A DNA stretch of 64,000 nt from Naumannella cuiyingiana (GTDB lineage Bacteria > Actinomycetota > Actinomycetes > Propionibacteriales > Propionibacteriaceae): the NCBI RefSeq assembly GCF_013408305.1, contig NZ_JACBZS010000001.1, positions 868,001 through 932,000 on the forward strand, read 5' to 3'. Under the pieces are notes generated by a model that saw nothing but the letters and a program-made list of their open reading frames with translations, did no database searches and was not told where the DNA came from. The position numbers were made by a program, and so were the translations under genes. Positions 33,819 to 42,249 of the stretch are shown here, in pieces. Every line of letters begins with the position of its first letter. The first letter of the stretch is position 1.

Positions 33819-35369
33819 TCAGACGGGGGGTACGCCGTGCCGGCGCTGGGAGAAGTGCCGGTCCTTGCCGGCCGCGGCGGCGAACCGCGCCACCAGCTCG
33901 GCGCGTACCTCCGCCGGCTCGATGATCGCGTCGATCACCAGGTCGCTGGCCAGCCGGAGGATGTCGATATCGGCCTCATACTCGGTGCGCAGCCGTTCGA
34001 CATAGGCCTCGCGCTCGGCATCGTCGGCGATCGCGTTGATCTTGTTGGCATAAACGGCATTGATCGCCGCCTCCGGGCCCATCACGGCGATCTTCGCGGT
34101 TGGCAGCGCCAGCGTGGCATCCGGGCCGAAACCGGGTCCGCTCATGGCGTACAGCCCGGCCCCGTAGGCCTTGCGGACGATCAGCGAGACGGTCGGCACC
34201 GTTGCCTCGGAGACGGCGGTGATCATCTTTGCGCCGTGCCGGATGATGCCCTGGCGCTCGACGGCCGAGCCGATCATGAAACCGGGCACATCGGCGAGAT
34301 AGAGCAACGGCACGTTGAAGGCGTCGCACTCGAGAATGAACCGTGCGGCCTTGTCGGCGGAGTCGACGAACAGCACGCCACCCTTCACCGCGGGCTGGTT
34401 GGCGACGATGCCGATCACGCGACCCTCCAGCAGCCCGAATCCGACCACCAGCTCGGGCGCGAACAGCGGCTTCACCTCGAAGAAGCTGTCGGCATCGACG
34501 ATCGCCTCGATCACGGTGTGCACGTCATAGCCGGCCGACTCCTCGGCCGGCACCAGATCGGCGGCGAACTCCCGCGCCGGCGGCTCGGGCGCATAGACCG
34601 GCGGCTCGGCGCGCCAGTTCTCCGGCAGATAGGAGAAGTACGCCTTCGCCTGCTCGATCGCATCGGCGTCGTCGGTGGCGAGCTGGTCGCCGCAGCCGGA
34701 CACCGAGGCGTGCATCCGCGCGCCGCCCATCTCCTCCAGCGTCACCTTCTCCCCGACCACCATCTCGGCCATCCGGGGCGAGCCGAGATACATCGACGCA
34801 TTGCCCTCGACCATGATCACCAGATCGCAGAACGACGGGATGTAGGCACCGCCGGCCGCCGACGGGCCGAACAGGCAGCAGATCTGTGGCACCTTGCCCG
34901 ACAGGGCGACCTGGTTGTGGAAGATCCGGCCCGCACCGCGGCGGCCCGGGAACAGCTCCACCTGATCGGTGATCCGGGCACCCGCGGAATCGATGAACCA
35001 GAACACCGGGAGTTCGTCGCGCAGCGCGGTCTCGGTCACCCGGATGATCTTCTCCACCGTCCGGGCGCCCCACGAGCCCGCCTTCACCGACGGGTCGTTG
35101 GCCACCACGAGCGCGGGGCGGCCGGCGACCAGGCCGCGGCCGGTGACGACGCCGTCGGCCGGCAGGTTGCCCGCCGCCGCATTCGCGAGCTGGCCGTCCT
35201 CGACGAAGGTTCCGTCGTCGAACAACAGCGCGAGCCGGTCGCGGACGAAGAGCTTGTTCTGGTCGGCGAGCTTGGCGGCGGCCTTCTCCGACGGGGCAAG
35301 GGTGGCCTCCCGCGCCGACCGGATCATCGCGTCGTCGCTGATCACCGGGGACTGACTGTCCTCACTCAT
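33819..35369 (-). CDS. Acyl-CoA carboxylase carboxyltransferase (beta) subunit
   Basis: A 516-aa biotin-dependent carboxyltransferase (AccD/PccB/MccB superfamily) that moves CO2 from carboxybiotin to an acyl-CoA. Seen: N-terminal half with GGAYIPSFCDLVIMVEG and GSPRMAEMVVGEKVTLEEMGGA, C-terminal half with PLLYLADVPGFMIGSAVERQGIIRHGAKMI and SLIVRKAYGAGLYAMSGPGFGPDATLALPTAKIAVMGPE. The substrate class is not decided by these motifs. The operon with an acyl-CoA dehydrogenase and a divergent MerR points to branched-chain or short-chain acyl-CoA breakdown rather than fatty acid synthesis. AAGGAT precedes ATG 35369. No biotin subunit is adjacent. The one at 39.4 kb may serve it. Confidence 0.88.
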   Translation of the reverse strand: MSEDSQSPVISDDAMIRSAREATLAPSEKAAAKLADQNKLFVRDRLALLFDDGTFVEDGQLANAAAGNLPADGVVTGRGLVAGRPALVVANDPSVKAGSWGARTVEKIIRVTETALRDELPVFWFIDSAGARITDQVELFPGRRGAGRIFHNQVALSGKVPQICCLFGPSAAGGAYIPSFCDLVIMVEGNASMYLGSPRMAEMVVGEKVTLEEMGGARMHASVSGCGDQLATDDADAIEQAKAYFSYLPENWRAEPPVYAPEPPAREFAADLVPAEESAGYDVHTVIEAIVDADSFFEVKPLFAPELVVGFGLLEGRVIGIVANQPAVKGGVLFVDSADKAARFILECDAFNVPLLYLADVPGFMIGSAVERQGIIRHGAKMITAVSEATVPTVSLIVRKAYGAGLYAMSGPGFGPDATLALPTAKIAVMGPEAAINAVYANKINAIADDAEREAYVERLRTEYEADIDILRLASDLVIDAIIEPAEVRAELVARFAAAAGKDRHFSQRRHGVPPV

Positions 35370-35391
35370 GCGCTCATCCTTCCACCCGGCA

Positions 35392-36561
35392 TCACTCGAC
35401 GGGCAGCCCGAGGCCGCGGGCGATCAGCAGCCGCTGCACCTCCGACGTGCCCTCGCCGATCTCCAGGATCTTGGCATCGCGGTAGAACCGGGCGACCGGA
35501 TACTCCTCCATGAACCCGTAGCCGCCGAAGACCTGGGTCGCGATCCGGGTCGCCGTGACGGCCATCTCCGTGGTCTGCAGCTTGGTGATCGCGGCGGCCC
35601 GCTTGAATGCCGCGGCGTCGGCCCCGGCGTCCTTCATCCGGGCCGCGGAATAGACCAGCGTGTGCGCGGTGTGGGCCATCGCGTCAAGATCGGCGAGCTG
35701 GAAGGCCACCCCCTGCTTCGCCCCGATCGGTACACCGAAGGTCGTGCGCTGCCCCGCATGGGCCACGGCAAGATCGCGACAGGCCCGGATGCAGCCGAGC
35801 GCCAGCGCGCTGATCGCCACCCGGCCGTCGTCGAGCGTCGCCAGGAACTGCGCGAAGCCGCGTCCCCGGGTGCCGAGCAGATGATCTTCGCTGACCCGGG
35901 CGTCGGTGAAGGTCAGCGGATGGGTGTCCGAGGCATACCACCCCAGCTTGCGGTACGCCGGCTCGACGGTGAAGCCGGGCGTACCCGACGGGACCATGAT
36001 CGTCGACAGCTCCGCCCGGCCGTCCTCACGGGTGCCGGTACGCGCGGTCACCGTCACCACCGACGTGATCGGCGTACCCGAATTGGTGATGAACTGCTTG
36101 CCGCCGTTGATCACCCATTCGCCGTCGACCAGCTCGGCCCTGGTACGCGTGGCGCCGGCATCGGAGCCGGCCTCGGCCTCGGTCAGCCCGAAGCCGGCGA
36201 GCGCGCGGCCGGCGATCAGGTCGGGCAGCCAGCGCGCCTTCTGCTCGTCGGTGCCGAAGGCCGCGATCGGATTGATGCCCAGGCCGACGCCCGCCTCCAG
36301 GGTGATCCCGACCGATTGGTCGGCGCGGCCCAGCTCCTCGATGGCGATGCACAGGCTGGTGAAGTCGCCCGAGCCGCCGTAGGCCTCGGGCGCGTTCAGC
36401 CCGAACAGGCCCATGGCGCCCATCTTGCGCACGGCCTCCAGCGGGAAGTGGTGCTCGCGGTCCCAGCGTTCGGCATGGGGGGCGATCTCGGCGTCGGCGA
36501 AGGCGGCGACCGCGGCGCGGAACTCGCGGTGCTCGGCAGATTGCAGCAGGTCGGACGACAT
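35392..36561 (-). CDS. Acyl-CoA dehydrogenase
   Basis: A 389-aa flavin-dependent acyl-CoA dehydrogenase. It has FGLTEAEAGSDAGATRTRA, the FAD-binding NGGKQFITNSG, FGVPIGAKQGVAFQLADL and QVFGGYGFMEEYPVARFYRDAKILEIGEGTSEVQRLLIAR. The Glu in IGEGTSE is at the catalytic-base position of short/medium-chain enzymes. Isovaleryl-CoA dehydrogenases usually lack it there, so a butyryl- or branched-chain-type substrate is as likely. ATG 36561 has GAGGAG at 5-nt spacing and is preferred to GTG 36567. It is followed at 22 bp by the carboxylase gene and starts 60 bp from the divergent MerR gene. Confidence 0.9.
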   Translation of the reverse strand: MSSDLLQSAEHREFRAAVAAFADAEIAPHAERWDREHHFPLEAVRKMGAMGLFGLNAPEAYGGSGDFTSLCIAIEELGRADQSVGITLEAGVGLGINPIAAFGTDEQKARWLPDLIAGRALAGFGLTEAEAGSDAGATRTRAELVDGEWVINGGKQFITNSGTPITSVVTVTARTGTREDGRAELSTIMVPSGTPGFTVEPAYRKLGWYASDTHPLTFTDARVSEDHLLGTRGRGFAQFLATLDDGRVAISALALGCIRACRDLAVAHAGQRTTFGVPIGAKQGVAFQLADLDAMAHTAHTLVYSAARMKDAGADAAAFKRAAAITKLQTTEMAVTATRIATQVFGGYGFMEEYPVARFYRDAKILEIGEGTSEVQRLLIARGLGLPVE

Positions 36562-36601
36562 CGTCACTCCTCGTGGGCCGGCTCGGCGGTTGCTCGGTGA
36601 C

Positions 36602-36619
36602 GCTTACGTTAACGTAAGC
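36602..36619. promoter_or_regulatory. 18-bp perfect palindrome overlapping divergent promoters
   Basis: GCTTACGTTAACGTAAGC lies between the acyl-CoA dehydrogenase and MerR genes. It contains TAACGT on both strands. On the plus strand this -10 ends 6 nt before the MerR ATG (leaderless), on the minus strand it would start a ~35-nt leader for the dehydrogenase. It is a strong candidate MerR operator, reminiscent of LiuR-type sites. Confidence 0.7.
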
Positions 36620-36621
36620 CC

Positions 36622-37068
36622 ATGGCCGCGCGCACCTGGAGCATCTCCGAGCTCGCCGAGGAGTTCGACACGACGCTGCGGACCATCCGGTTCTACGAGG
36701 ACAAGGGCCTGCTCGCCCCGCGCCGCGAGGGGCAGCGGCGGATCTACGGCGAGCGGGAGCGGGTACGCCTGCGCCTGGTCCTGCGCGGCAAGCGGCTGGG
36801 CTTCGCCCTCGACGAGATTGCCCGGATCGTCGACATGTACGACTCCGCGCCGGGCGAGGCGGGCCAGTTGCGCTACCTGCTGGCCGAGATCGCCGAGCGG
36901 CGCGCCGAGCTGGAGTCCCGGCGCGCCGACATCGACACCACGCTGGCCGAGTTGGCCGAGGTGGAGGCGCGCTGCCGCGCCGATCTCGCCGAGCTGGGTC
37001 GCTCCGGCGCCGAGGTCAGGAGAGTTCGCCCAGCAGCTCGGTCAGGGCCGCCTCGCCGGACTCGGTGA
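36622..37068 (+). CDS. MerR-family regulator of acyl-CoA catabolism (LiuR-like)
   Basis: A 148-aa MerR regulator. The DNA-binding domain spans residues 5-75: WSISELAEEFDTTLRTIRFYEDKGLLAP, RREGQRRIYGERERVRLRLVLRGKRLGFALDEIARIVDMYD. A coiled-coil dimerisation helix follows (RYLLAEIAERRAELESRRADIDTTLAELAEVEARC). There are no Cys ligands for a metal, in line with acyl-CoA-type effectors. Its position, divergent from the dehydrogenase/carboxylase operon over an 18-bp palindrome, resembles LiuR regulation of branched-chain acid use in other bacteria. The last 53 bp overlap the 3' end of the convergent ArsR gene. Confidence 0.85.
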   Translation: MAARTWSISELAEEFDTTLRTIRFYEDKGLLAPRREGQRRIYGERERVRLRLVLRGKRLGFALDEIARIVDMYDSAPGEAGQLRYLLAEIAERRAELESRRADIDTTLAELAEVEARCRADLAELGRSGAEVRRVRPAARSGPPRRTR

Positions 37069-37777
37069 TCACGACCTCCCGGGGTCGGGGGCCGGAGGCG
37101 ATCCAGCCCCGGCCACGGACGGCGTCCAGCAGCGCGGCACCGAGGCCGCCGCCGAGGTGGTGGCGCTGTTCGGTCCAGTCCAGGCAACTCCGGATCGGCT
37201 CCCGCCTGGCCGCGCAGACCACGGGAAGATCGACGCCCCAGCGCCGGAAGCCCTGCTCCGCGCGGGGGCCGAGCGCCCACGGCGCCTTCGCCACCACCGC
37301 GGACAACCGCTCGCCCGGCGCCCGCTCCAGTCCGTCGGTCCCGTCGGTGCGAACCAGGGCGCCGTCACGGACCAGCGCGGCGAGCACCGCCGTGCCGAGC
37401 CGTCCCGCGAGATGGTCATAGCAGGTACGCGCGGCGCGCAGCCGGGCCGCCCGGGTGTGACCGCGCAACGAGGCCACGGGCGGCAGGCCGGCGAGCACCG
37501 AGAGCGACTCGATGACCCGGGCCACCTCGGGCCCGGCGAGCCGATAGAACCGGAAGCGGCCCGAGGCCTCGACCTCGACCACGCCCGCGGCGGTCAGCCT
37601 GGCCAGATGTCCGCTCACCGTGGAGGCCGACACCCCGGCCTCGGCGGCCAGTCGCGAGGCCGGCAATCGCCGCCCGTCGAGCAGCGCCGACAACAACCTG
37701 GCCCGGGAGCGGTCGGCGAACAGCGCGGCGATCGGCGCAATGTCGGGGCTCAACGGGTCCGGGGCTGGTGCACTCAC
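37016..37777 (-). CDS. ArsR-family transcriptional regulator
   Basis: A 253-aa winged-helix protein. The HTH at residues 15-85 reads [69 protein letters not shown], a standard ArsR layout. The C-terminal ~150 residues ([52 protein letters not shown]) form the extended domain of a known ArsR subgroup. GTG 37777 follows CACAAT at 6 nt. It is divergent from a DHA2-like MFS gene, 65 bp away, which it probably represses. Confidence 0.85.
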   Translation of the reverse strand: MSAPAPDPLSPDIAPIAALFADRSRARLLSALLDGRRLPASRLAAEAGVSASTVSGHLARLTAAGVVEVEASGRFRFYRLAGPEVARVIESLSVLAGLPPVASLRGHTRAARLRAARTCYDHLAGRLGTAVLAALVRDGALVRTDGTDGLERAPGERLSAVVAKAPWALGPRAEQGFRRWGVDLPVVCAARREPIRSCLDWTEQRHHLGGGLGAALLDAVRGRGWIASGPRPREVVITESGEAALTELLGELS

Positions 37778-37783
37778 CCCGCC

Positions 37784-37809
37784 ATTGTGCTGCGCCGACG
37801 CTTCGGCGC
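37784..37809. promoter_or_regulatory. ArsR/MFS divergent control region
   Basis: Minus strand CACAAT (37784-37789) is a weak -10 six nt before GTG 37777. GCGCCG (37792-37797) and CGGCGC (37804-37809) are inverted arms around 6 nt and form a candidate operator for the ArsR protein. Confidence 0.35.
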
Positions 37810-37842
37810 CCGGCGAAGACTCCGCCCGATGGACTGGGCCAC

Positions 37843-39045
37843 ATGCCGTCCCCCACCACCGCGCCGCCTGGCGCCCGACGCGGCCTCACGCTGGCCACGA
37901 TCTGCGTACCGATGTTCCTCGTGCTGCTCGACGTGACGATCGTCAATGTCGCGCTGCCGGAGCTGGGCGCCGACCTCGCGCTCGCCCAGCCGGCGCTGGC
38001 CATCGACGCCTACACCCTGCCGCTCGCCGCGGCCCTGCTGCCGGCCGGCTGGGCCAGCGACCGGCTGGGTCCGCGCCGGCCGCTGGTCGCCGGGCTGGCG
38101 GTCTTCGGCGCGGCGTCGCTGGCGTGCGCGCTGGCTCCCGGCGCCGCGGTGCTGCTGGCGGGGCGCGTCGGTCAGGGGCTCGGCGCGGCCGCGATGCTGC
38201 CCGCCGGGCTCGCGGTGCTGCAGCACGACTGGGCCGGGCCCGCCCGGGCGCGGGCGCTCGGCATCTGGTCGGGCGTCTCGGCCGCCGGCACCGCCCTCGG
38301 CCCGGGCCTGGGCGGGCTGCTCACGGGCCTGGCCGGCTGGCGGATGATCTTCTTGATCAACCTGGCGCCGCTCGCGCTCGCGCTGGTCGGTGCGGTCGTC
38401 CTGGTCCGCGATCCGCGCGGGGGCGAGGAGCCGGCCGGCCGGCGCGTGCTGCCCGGCCGGCTCGCGGCGGCCAGCGTTGCCGCGTTCGCCATGAACACCG
38501 TCGGCAACGGCACCTTGCTGACGATCACCTGGCTCGCCCAGCGCGCGTACCGGCTGCCGGTCGCGGCCGGTGGCGCGCTGCTGCTCGTCGCGACGGTGCC
38601 GTTCGCGGCGCTCTCCCCGCTCGGCGGCCGGGCGCTCGCCCGGTTCGGGCCGCGGGTGATGATCATGGTCGGATTCGTGACCGGAGCGGCGATGCTGGCC
38701 AGCCTGTACGCAGCCACCCCGGGCGCGGACTGGCCCGCGCTGGTGCCTCCCCTGCTCGGGGTGGGCGTGGCGCTGGCGGCACTGACGCCGGCGATCGTCG
38801 CCGCCGGGCTCGCTGCGCTGCCCGGGCGCCCCGGCCTGGCCGGCGGCATCGGCAACACCTGCCGCCAGCTCGGCACCTCGTTCGGGGTGGCGCTCGCGGG
38901 CGTGCTGGTCGCCTCCGCCGACACCCCCGGGGCGATCGCCGCGGGCGCGCACCGCTTCGCCACCGTGGCGATCGTCGCGTGGCTGCTCGGTGCGGCGGTC
39001 GTCGCGGTCGGCCTGCGCGCGCCGGGCGTACCCGCACCGGAATAG
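37843..39045 (+). CDS. DHA2-like MFS efflux transporter
   Basis: A 400-aa MFS protein. The first helix has [18 protein letters not shown], the D1 signature of drug-H+ antiporters. Motif A is [14 protein letters not shown], and motif C is found as [17 protein letters not shown] in helix 5. A second-half [19 protein letters not shown] matches 14-helix family members, although only about 12 segments fit the length, so it is a shortened relative. ATG 37843 is used. The longer in-frame start at 37768 would enter the operator region. Regulation by the divergent ArsR is inferred. Confidence 0.82.
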   Translation: MPSPTTAPPGARRGLTLATICVPMFLVLLDVTIVNVALPELGADLALAQPALAIDAYTLPLAAALLPAGWASDRLGPRRPLVAGLAVFGAASLACALAPGAAVLLAGRVGQGLGAAAMLPAGLAVLQHDWAGPARARALGIWSGVSAAGTALGPGLGGLLTGLAGWRMIFLINLAPLALALVGAVVLVRDPRGGEEPAGRRVLPGRLAAASVAAFAMNTVGNGTLLTITWLAQRAYRLPVAAGGALLLVATVPFAALSPLGGRALARFGPRVMIMVGFVTGAAMLASLYAATPGADWPALVPPLLGVGVALAALTPAIVAAGLAALPGRPGLAGGIGNTCRQLGTSFGVALAGVLVASADTPGAIAAGAHRFATVAIVAWLLGAAVVAVGLRAPGVPAPE

Positions 39046-39092
39046 CCGCGCCCCGCCCGGCGTTGATCAACTCAGAACCGCGAGGAGGAACC

Positions 39093-39260
39093 ATGGCCAA
39101 GCGAAACGAACTACGCCCGGTGATCAAGCTGCGCTCGACCGCCGGCACCGGCTACACCTACGTGACGCGCAAGAACCGGCGCAACGACCCCGACCGGCTG
39201 CGGATTCGCAAGTTCGATCCGGTCGCCGGGCGGCACGTGGAGTTCGCGGAGCAGCGCTGA
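39093..39260 (+). CDS. rpmG: 50S ribosomal protein L33, cysteine-free type
   Basis: A 55-aa ribosomal protein L33. The sequence ([30 protein letters not shown], then [15 protein letters not shown]) is typical. It lacks the CxxC pairs of the zinc-binding form, so it is the C-minus paralogue usually induced under zinc starvation by loss of Zur repression. GAGGAGG precedes ATG 39093. No rpmB, rpsN or rpsR partner and no convincing Zur box is visible here, unlike the common zinc-responsive ribosomal operon. Its stop codon lies in a tandem duplication. Confidence 0.95.
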   Translation: MAKRNELRPVIKLRSTAGTGYTYVTRKNRRNDPDRLRIRKFDPVAGRHVEFAEQR

Positions 39261-39323
39261 CGCGCTGACGGAATTCGCGGAGCAGCGCTGACGCGCTGAC
39301 GGAATTCGCGGAGCAGCGCTGAC
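39239..39323 (+). repeat. 31-bp tandem repeat (2.7 copies) spanning the rpmG stop
   Basis: Units 39239-39269, 39270-39300 and partial 39301-39323 share TTCGCGGAGCAGCGCTGACG. Each full copy has the last codons of rpmG, its TGA and the hairpin CAGCGC-TGAC-GCGCTG. The unit length is not a multiple of three. The hairpins may terminate rpmG transcription. Confidence 0.9.
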
Positions 39324-39390
39324 CGATGCTCGACGCGCAGCGTCCGGCCGGGCCCGCCCGGCCGGACGTGACCCGGGCCATGACCGGCCA

Positions 39391-39396
39391 TAGACT
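39391..39396 (+). promoter_or_regulatory. -10 box of the biotin carboxylase gene
   Basis: TAGACT lies 41 nt before ATG 39438. AGGAGG at 39425-39430 is the ribosome site. Confidence 0.45.
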
Positions 39397-39437
39397 CCCC
39401 CACTGGGCACGGACGCCCGATCACAGGAGGAGTGCAC

Positions 39438-41210
39438 ATGGCCATCAGCAAGGTCCTCGTCGCCAACCGGGGTGAGATCGCCGTCCGGGTGATCCGGGCG
39501 GCCCGCGATGCCGGACTGGCCAGTGTCGCCGTCTATGCCGAGCCCGATGCCGACGGCCTGTTCGTCCAGCTCGCCGACGAGGCGTACGCCCTCGGGGGTG
39601 CGACCCCCGGCGACTCCTACCTCGACATCACCAAGATCCTCGACGCCGCGCAGAAGTCCGGCGCCGATGCCGTGCACCCCGGCTACGGATTCCTCGCCGA
39701 GAATGCCGACTTCGCCCAGGCGGTGATCGATGCGGGGCTGACCTGGATCGGCCCGCCGCCGGCCGCCATCGACTCCCTCGGCGACAAGGTCAAGGCCCGC
39801 CACATCGCCGAGAAGGTCGGCGCGCCCCTGGTTCCCGGCACGCCGGACCCGGTCGCCGATGCCGACGAGGTCGTCGCCTTCGCCGAGCAGCACGGTCTGC
39901 CGATCGCGATCAAGGCCGCCTACGGCGGTGGCGGCCGCGGCATGAAGGTGGCCCGCCGGCCCGAGGAGATCCGCGAGCTGTTCGAGTCCGCGACCCGCGA
40001 GGCCACCGCGGCGTTCGGGCGCGGCGAGTGCTTCGTCGAGCGCTATCTCGACCGGCCCCGGCACGTGGAGACCCAGTGTTTGGCCGATTCGCACGGCAAT
40101 GTGGTCGTCGTCTCCACCCGCGACTGCTCGCTGCAACGCCGCTACCAGAAGCTGGTCGAGGAAGCACCCGCGCCGTTCCTCAGCGATGATCAACTTGCCA
40201 CGCTCTACGACTCGTCGAAGGCGATCCTGCGCGAGGCCGGTTATGTCGGCGCCGGCACCTGCGAGTTCCTGGTCGGCACCGACGGCACCATCTCCTTCCT
40301 GGAGGTGAACACGCGCCTGCAGGTCGAGCATCCCGTCTCCGAGCAGGTGACCGGGCTCGATCTGGTCCGCGAGATGTTCCGGATCGCCGACGGCGAGGAG
40401 CTCGGCTACGACGACCCGGCATCGACCGGCCACTCGATCGAGTTCCGGATCAACGCAGAGGAACCCGCCAACAACTTCATGCCCGCTCCCGGCACCCTGA
40501 CCGACTGGCGCGCCCCCGGCGGGCCCGGGGTCCGGGTCGACGAGGGCTATGTCGCGGGAATGACGGTGCCCGGCGCCTTCGACTCGCTGGTCGCCAAGCT
40601 GATCGTCACGGGCGCCGATCGCGAGCAGGCGCTGGCCCGTTCCCGCCGGGCGCTGGACGAGATTGTGGTTGCCGGCATGCCCACGGTGGTGCCCTTCCAC
40701 CGCGCCGTCCTCGACGACCCGGCGTTCACCGCCGCCGACGGCGACTTCGCCGTGCACACCCGCTGGATCGAGACGGAGTGGGACAACCAGCTCGATGCCT
40801 ATGCCGGGCCGAGCGGCGAGGCCCCCGAGGCCGAGGAGAAGACGGCCGTGCTGGTCGAGGTCAACGGCAAGCGGATCGAGGTACGCCTGCCGGCCGGTCT
40901 GTCCGTCGGCACTGCCGGTGGCGGCGGGGCCGCCGCCCGCCGACCCACCCGCCGGCGCGGTGGCGGGGCGGCGGCCGCCTCGTCCTCCAGCGAGGCGCTG
41001 GCCAGCCCGATGCAGGGCACGATCGTCAAGGTGAACGTCGCCGACGGCGACACGGTGAACCAGGGCGATCCCGTGGTCGTGCTCGAGGCGATGAAGATGG
41101 AGCAACCCCTGGCCGCGCATCGCGATGGCGTGATCCGCAAGCTGGCGGCCGAGGTCGGCCAGACCGTGAGCAGCGGCGCCGTCGTGTGCGAAATCGTCGA
41201 CCCCGAGTGA
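39438..41210 (+). CDS. accA: Acyl-CoA carboxylase alpha subunit (biotin carboxylase + BCCP)
   Basis: A 590-aa AccA3/PccA-type subunit that carboxylates its own biotin with bicarbonate and ATP. The biotin carboxylase domain covers residues 1-450: [32 protein letters not shown], the ATP-grasp loop [34 protein letters not shown] Gly/Arg/Ser linker around 500-520 leads to the BCCP domain with biotinylated Lys553 in EAMKME. Actinobacterial subunits of this type pair with several AccD proteins for acetyl-, propionyl- or longer acyl-CoA carboxylation, so it could serve the beta subunit at 33.8 kb. Strong AGGAGG ribosome site. Monocistronic. Confidence 0.93.
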   Translation: MAISKVLVANRGEIAVRVIRAARDAGLASVAVYAEPDADGLFVQLADEAYALGGATPGDSYLDITKILDAAQKSGADAVHPGYGFLAENADFAQAVIDAGLTWIGPPPAAIDSLGDKVKARHIAEKVGAPLVPGTPDPVADADEVVAFAEQHGLPIAIKAAYGGGGRGMKVARRPEEIRELFESATREATAAFGRGECFVERYLDRPRHVETQCLADSHGNVVVVSTRDCSLQRRYQKLVEEAPAPFLSDDQLATLYDSSKAILREAGYVGAGTCEFLVGTDGTISFLEVNTRLQVEHPVSEQVTGLDLVREMFRIADGEELGYDDPASTGHSIEFRINAEEPANNFMPAPGTLTDWRAPGGPGVRVDEGYVAGMTVPGAFDSLVAKLIVTGADREQALARSRRALDEIVVAGMPTVVPFHRAVLDDPAFTAADGDFAVHTRWIETEWDNQLDAYAGPSGEAPEAEEKTAVLVEVNGKRIEVRLPAGLSVGTAGGGGAAARRPTRRRGGGAAAASSSSEALASPMQGTIVKVNVADGDTVNQGDPVVVLEAMKMEQPLAAHRDGVIRKLAAEVGQTVSSGAVVCEIVDPE

Positions 41211-41274
41211 CGTCAACCACTCAGTCTCACACAAGCATCCGGCCGAGAACACAAAGAATGTGCTGAAAATGCCT

Positions 41275-41296
41275 GCCCGGTGTGTTGTCGCCGGGC
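41275..41296 (+). terminator. Hairpin downstream of the acyl-CoA carboxylase gene
   Basis: GCCCGG and CCGGGC arms enclose a 10-nt loop, 65 bp after the carboxylase stop and 10 bp before the next start. It could terminate the former or act in the leader of the latter. Confidence 0.35.
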
Positions 41297-41306
41297 GGCG
41301 TCGCAC

Positions 41307-42137
41307 ATGATGGACCACGTGGAATTCCTCTTGCCCGTGATCCTGATCGCGGCGGTCGCGGCGGTGATCGCCGTGATCCTGCGCCGACGGGCCCTCGAAC
41401 AGGACCGTGCGCGGCGCGCCGAGCTCGAGTCCCAACTGACCGCCTCTCGCCGCGTCGCGGACGAGGACGTGACCCGCTTCGGCGAGGAGCTGCAGACGCT
41501 CGACACCGACGTCGCCGGGCACCCGCTGGACGAGCCGATGCAGCAGGACTACCAGCGCGCGCTCGATGCCTACGAAGACGCCAAGACCTCTCTCGCCGCT
41601 GTCCAGCAGCCCAACGAGATCCGCAATGTCACCGAGATCCTCGAGGACGGGCGGTACGCCATCGCCTGCGTGAAGGCCCGGATCGCGGGCGAGCCGCTGC
41701 CGCAGAAGCGACCGCCGTGCTTCTTCAACCCCGCCCACGGTCCGTCGGTGAAGAACGTGAGCTGGGCCCCGCCCGGCGGCGCCGCCCGCGACATCCCGGC
41801 CTGCGCAGCGGACGCCGAGCGCGTCGAGGCGGGCGCGGATCCCTACGTGCGCACGGTTCCGGTCGGTTCGCGCCGCGTGCCCTACTGGGAGGGCGGGAAG
41901 GCCTACGCACCGTGGGCACAGGGGTACTACAACTCCTGGCGCGGCTCCGATCTGGTGTCCGGCATGCTGATCGGCAGCCTGCTGTTCGGTGGCGGCGGCA
42001 ACATCTTCGGCGGTATCGGCGAGGGGATCGGCGCCATCGGCGAAGGGATCGGCGAGGGCTTCGAGGGCATCGGCGAGGGCTTCGGCAACATCGGCGAGGG
42101 GATCGGCGACATGTTCGGGGACATCTTCGGCGACTGA
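41307..42137 (+). CDS. Hypothetical single-pass membrane protein with Gly-rich C-terminus
   Basis: A 276-aa protein. Residues 5-25 (VEFLLPVILIAAVAAVIAVIL) form one membrane helix, followed by a charged coiled-coil-like region (RRRALEQDRARRAELESQL). The central domain has IACVKARIAGEPLPQKRPPCFFNPAHGPSVKNVSWAPPGGAARDIPACAADAERV and VPYWEGGKAYAPWAQGYY (shown in parts: conserved CFFNPxHGPS and PACAAD Cys sites). I recall similar unnamed actinobacterial proteins with this Cys pattern. The last ~45 residues are GIGEG/GEGFEG repeats resembling an amphipathic helix. Function unknown. Start ATG 41307 or 41310. Confidence 0.65.
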   Translation: MMDHVEFLLPVILIAAVAAVIAVILRRRALEQDRARRAELESQLTASRRVADEDVTRFGEELQTLDTDVAGHPLDEPMQQDYQRALDAYEDAKTSLAAVQQPNEIRNVTEILEDGRYAIACVKARIAGEPLPQKRPPCFFNPAHGPSVKNVSWAPPGGAARDIPACAADAERVEAGADPYVRTVPVGSRRVPYWEGGKAYAPWAQGYYNSWRGSDLVSGMLIGSLLFGGGGNIFGGIGEGIGAIGEGIGEGFEGIGEGFGNIGEGIGDMFGDIFGD

Positions 42138-42146
42138 GGCCGCGTA

Positions 42147-42200
42147 CGACAGACGGGCGTACCGAACAGCCGGGCGTACCGACAGACGGGCGGAGCGACA
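42147..42200 (+). repeat. Degenerate 16-17-bp tandem repeats
   Basis: CGACAGACGGGCGTAC (42147-42162), a 17-bp variant (42163-42179), CGACAGACGGGCGGAG (42180-42195) and a fourth partial copy running into the terminator stem. Non-coding, between convergent genes. Confidence 0.7.
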
Positions 42201-42244
42201 GACGAACGGGCGGCCCCGGACGAACCCGGGGCCGCCCGTTCGTC
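42201..42244. terminator. 19-bp perfect stem, bidirectional terminator
   Basis: Arms 42201-42219 and 42226-42244 are perfectly complementary, with a 6-nt loop ACGAAC. It lies between the stops of the hypothetical membrane-protein gene and the convergent GH109-type gene, so it can serve both. There is no long U-tract. Confidence 0.85.
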
Positions 42245-42249
42245 GCGTC

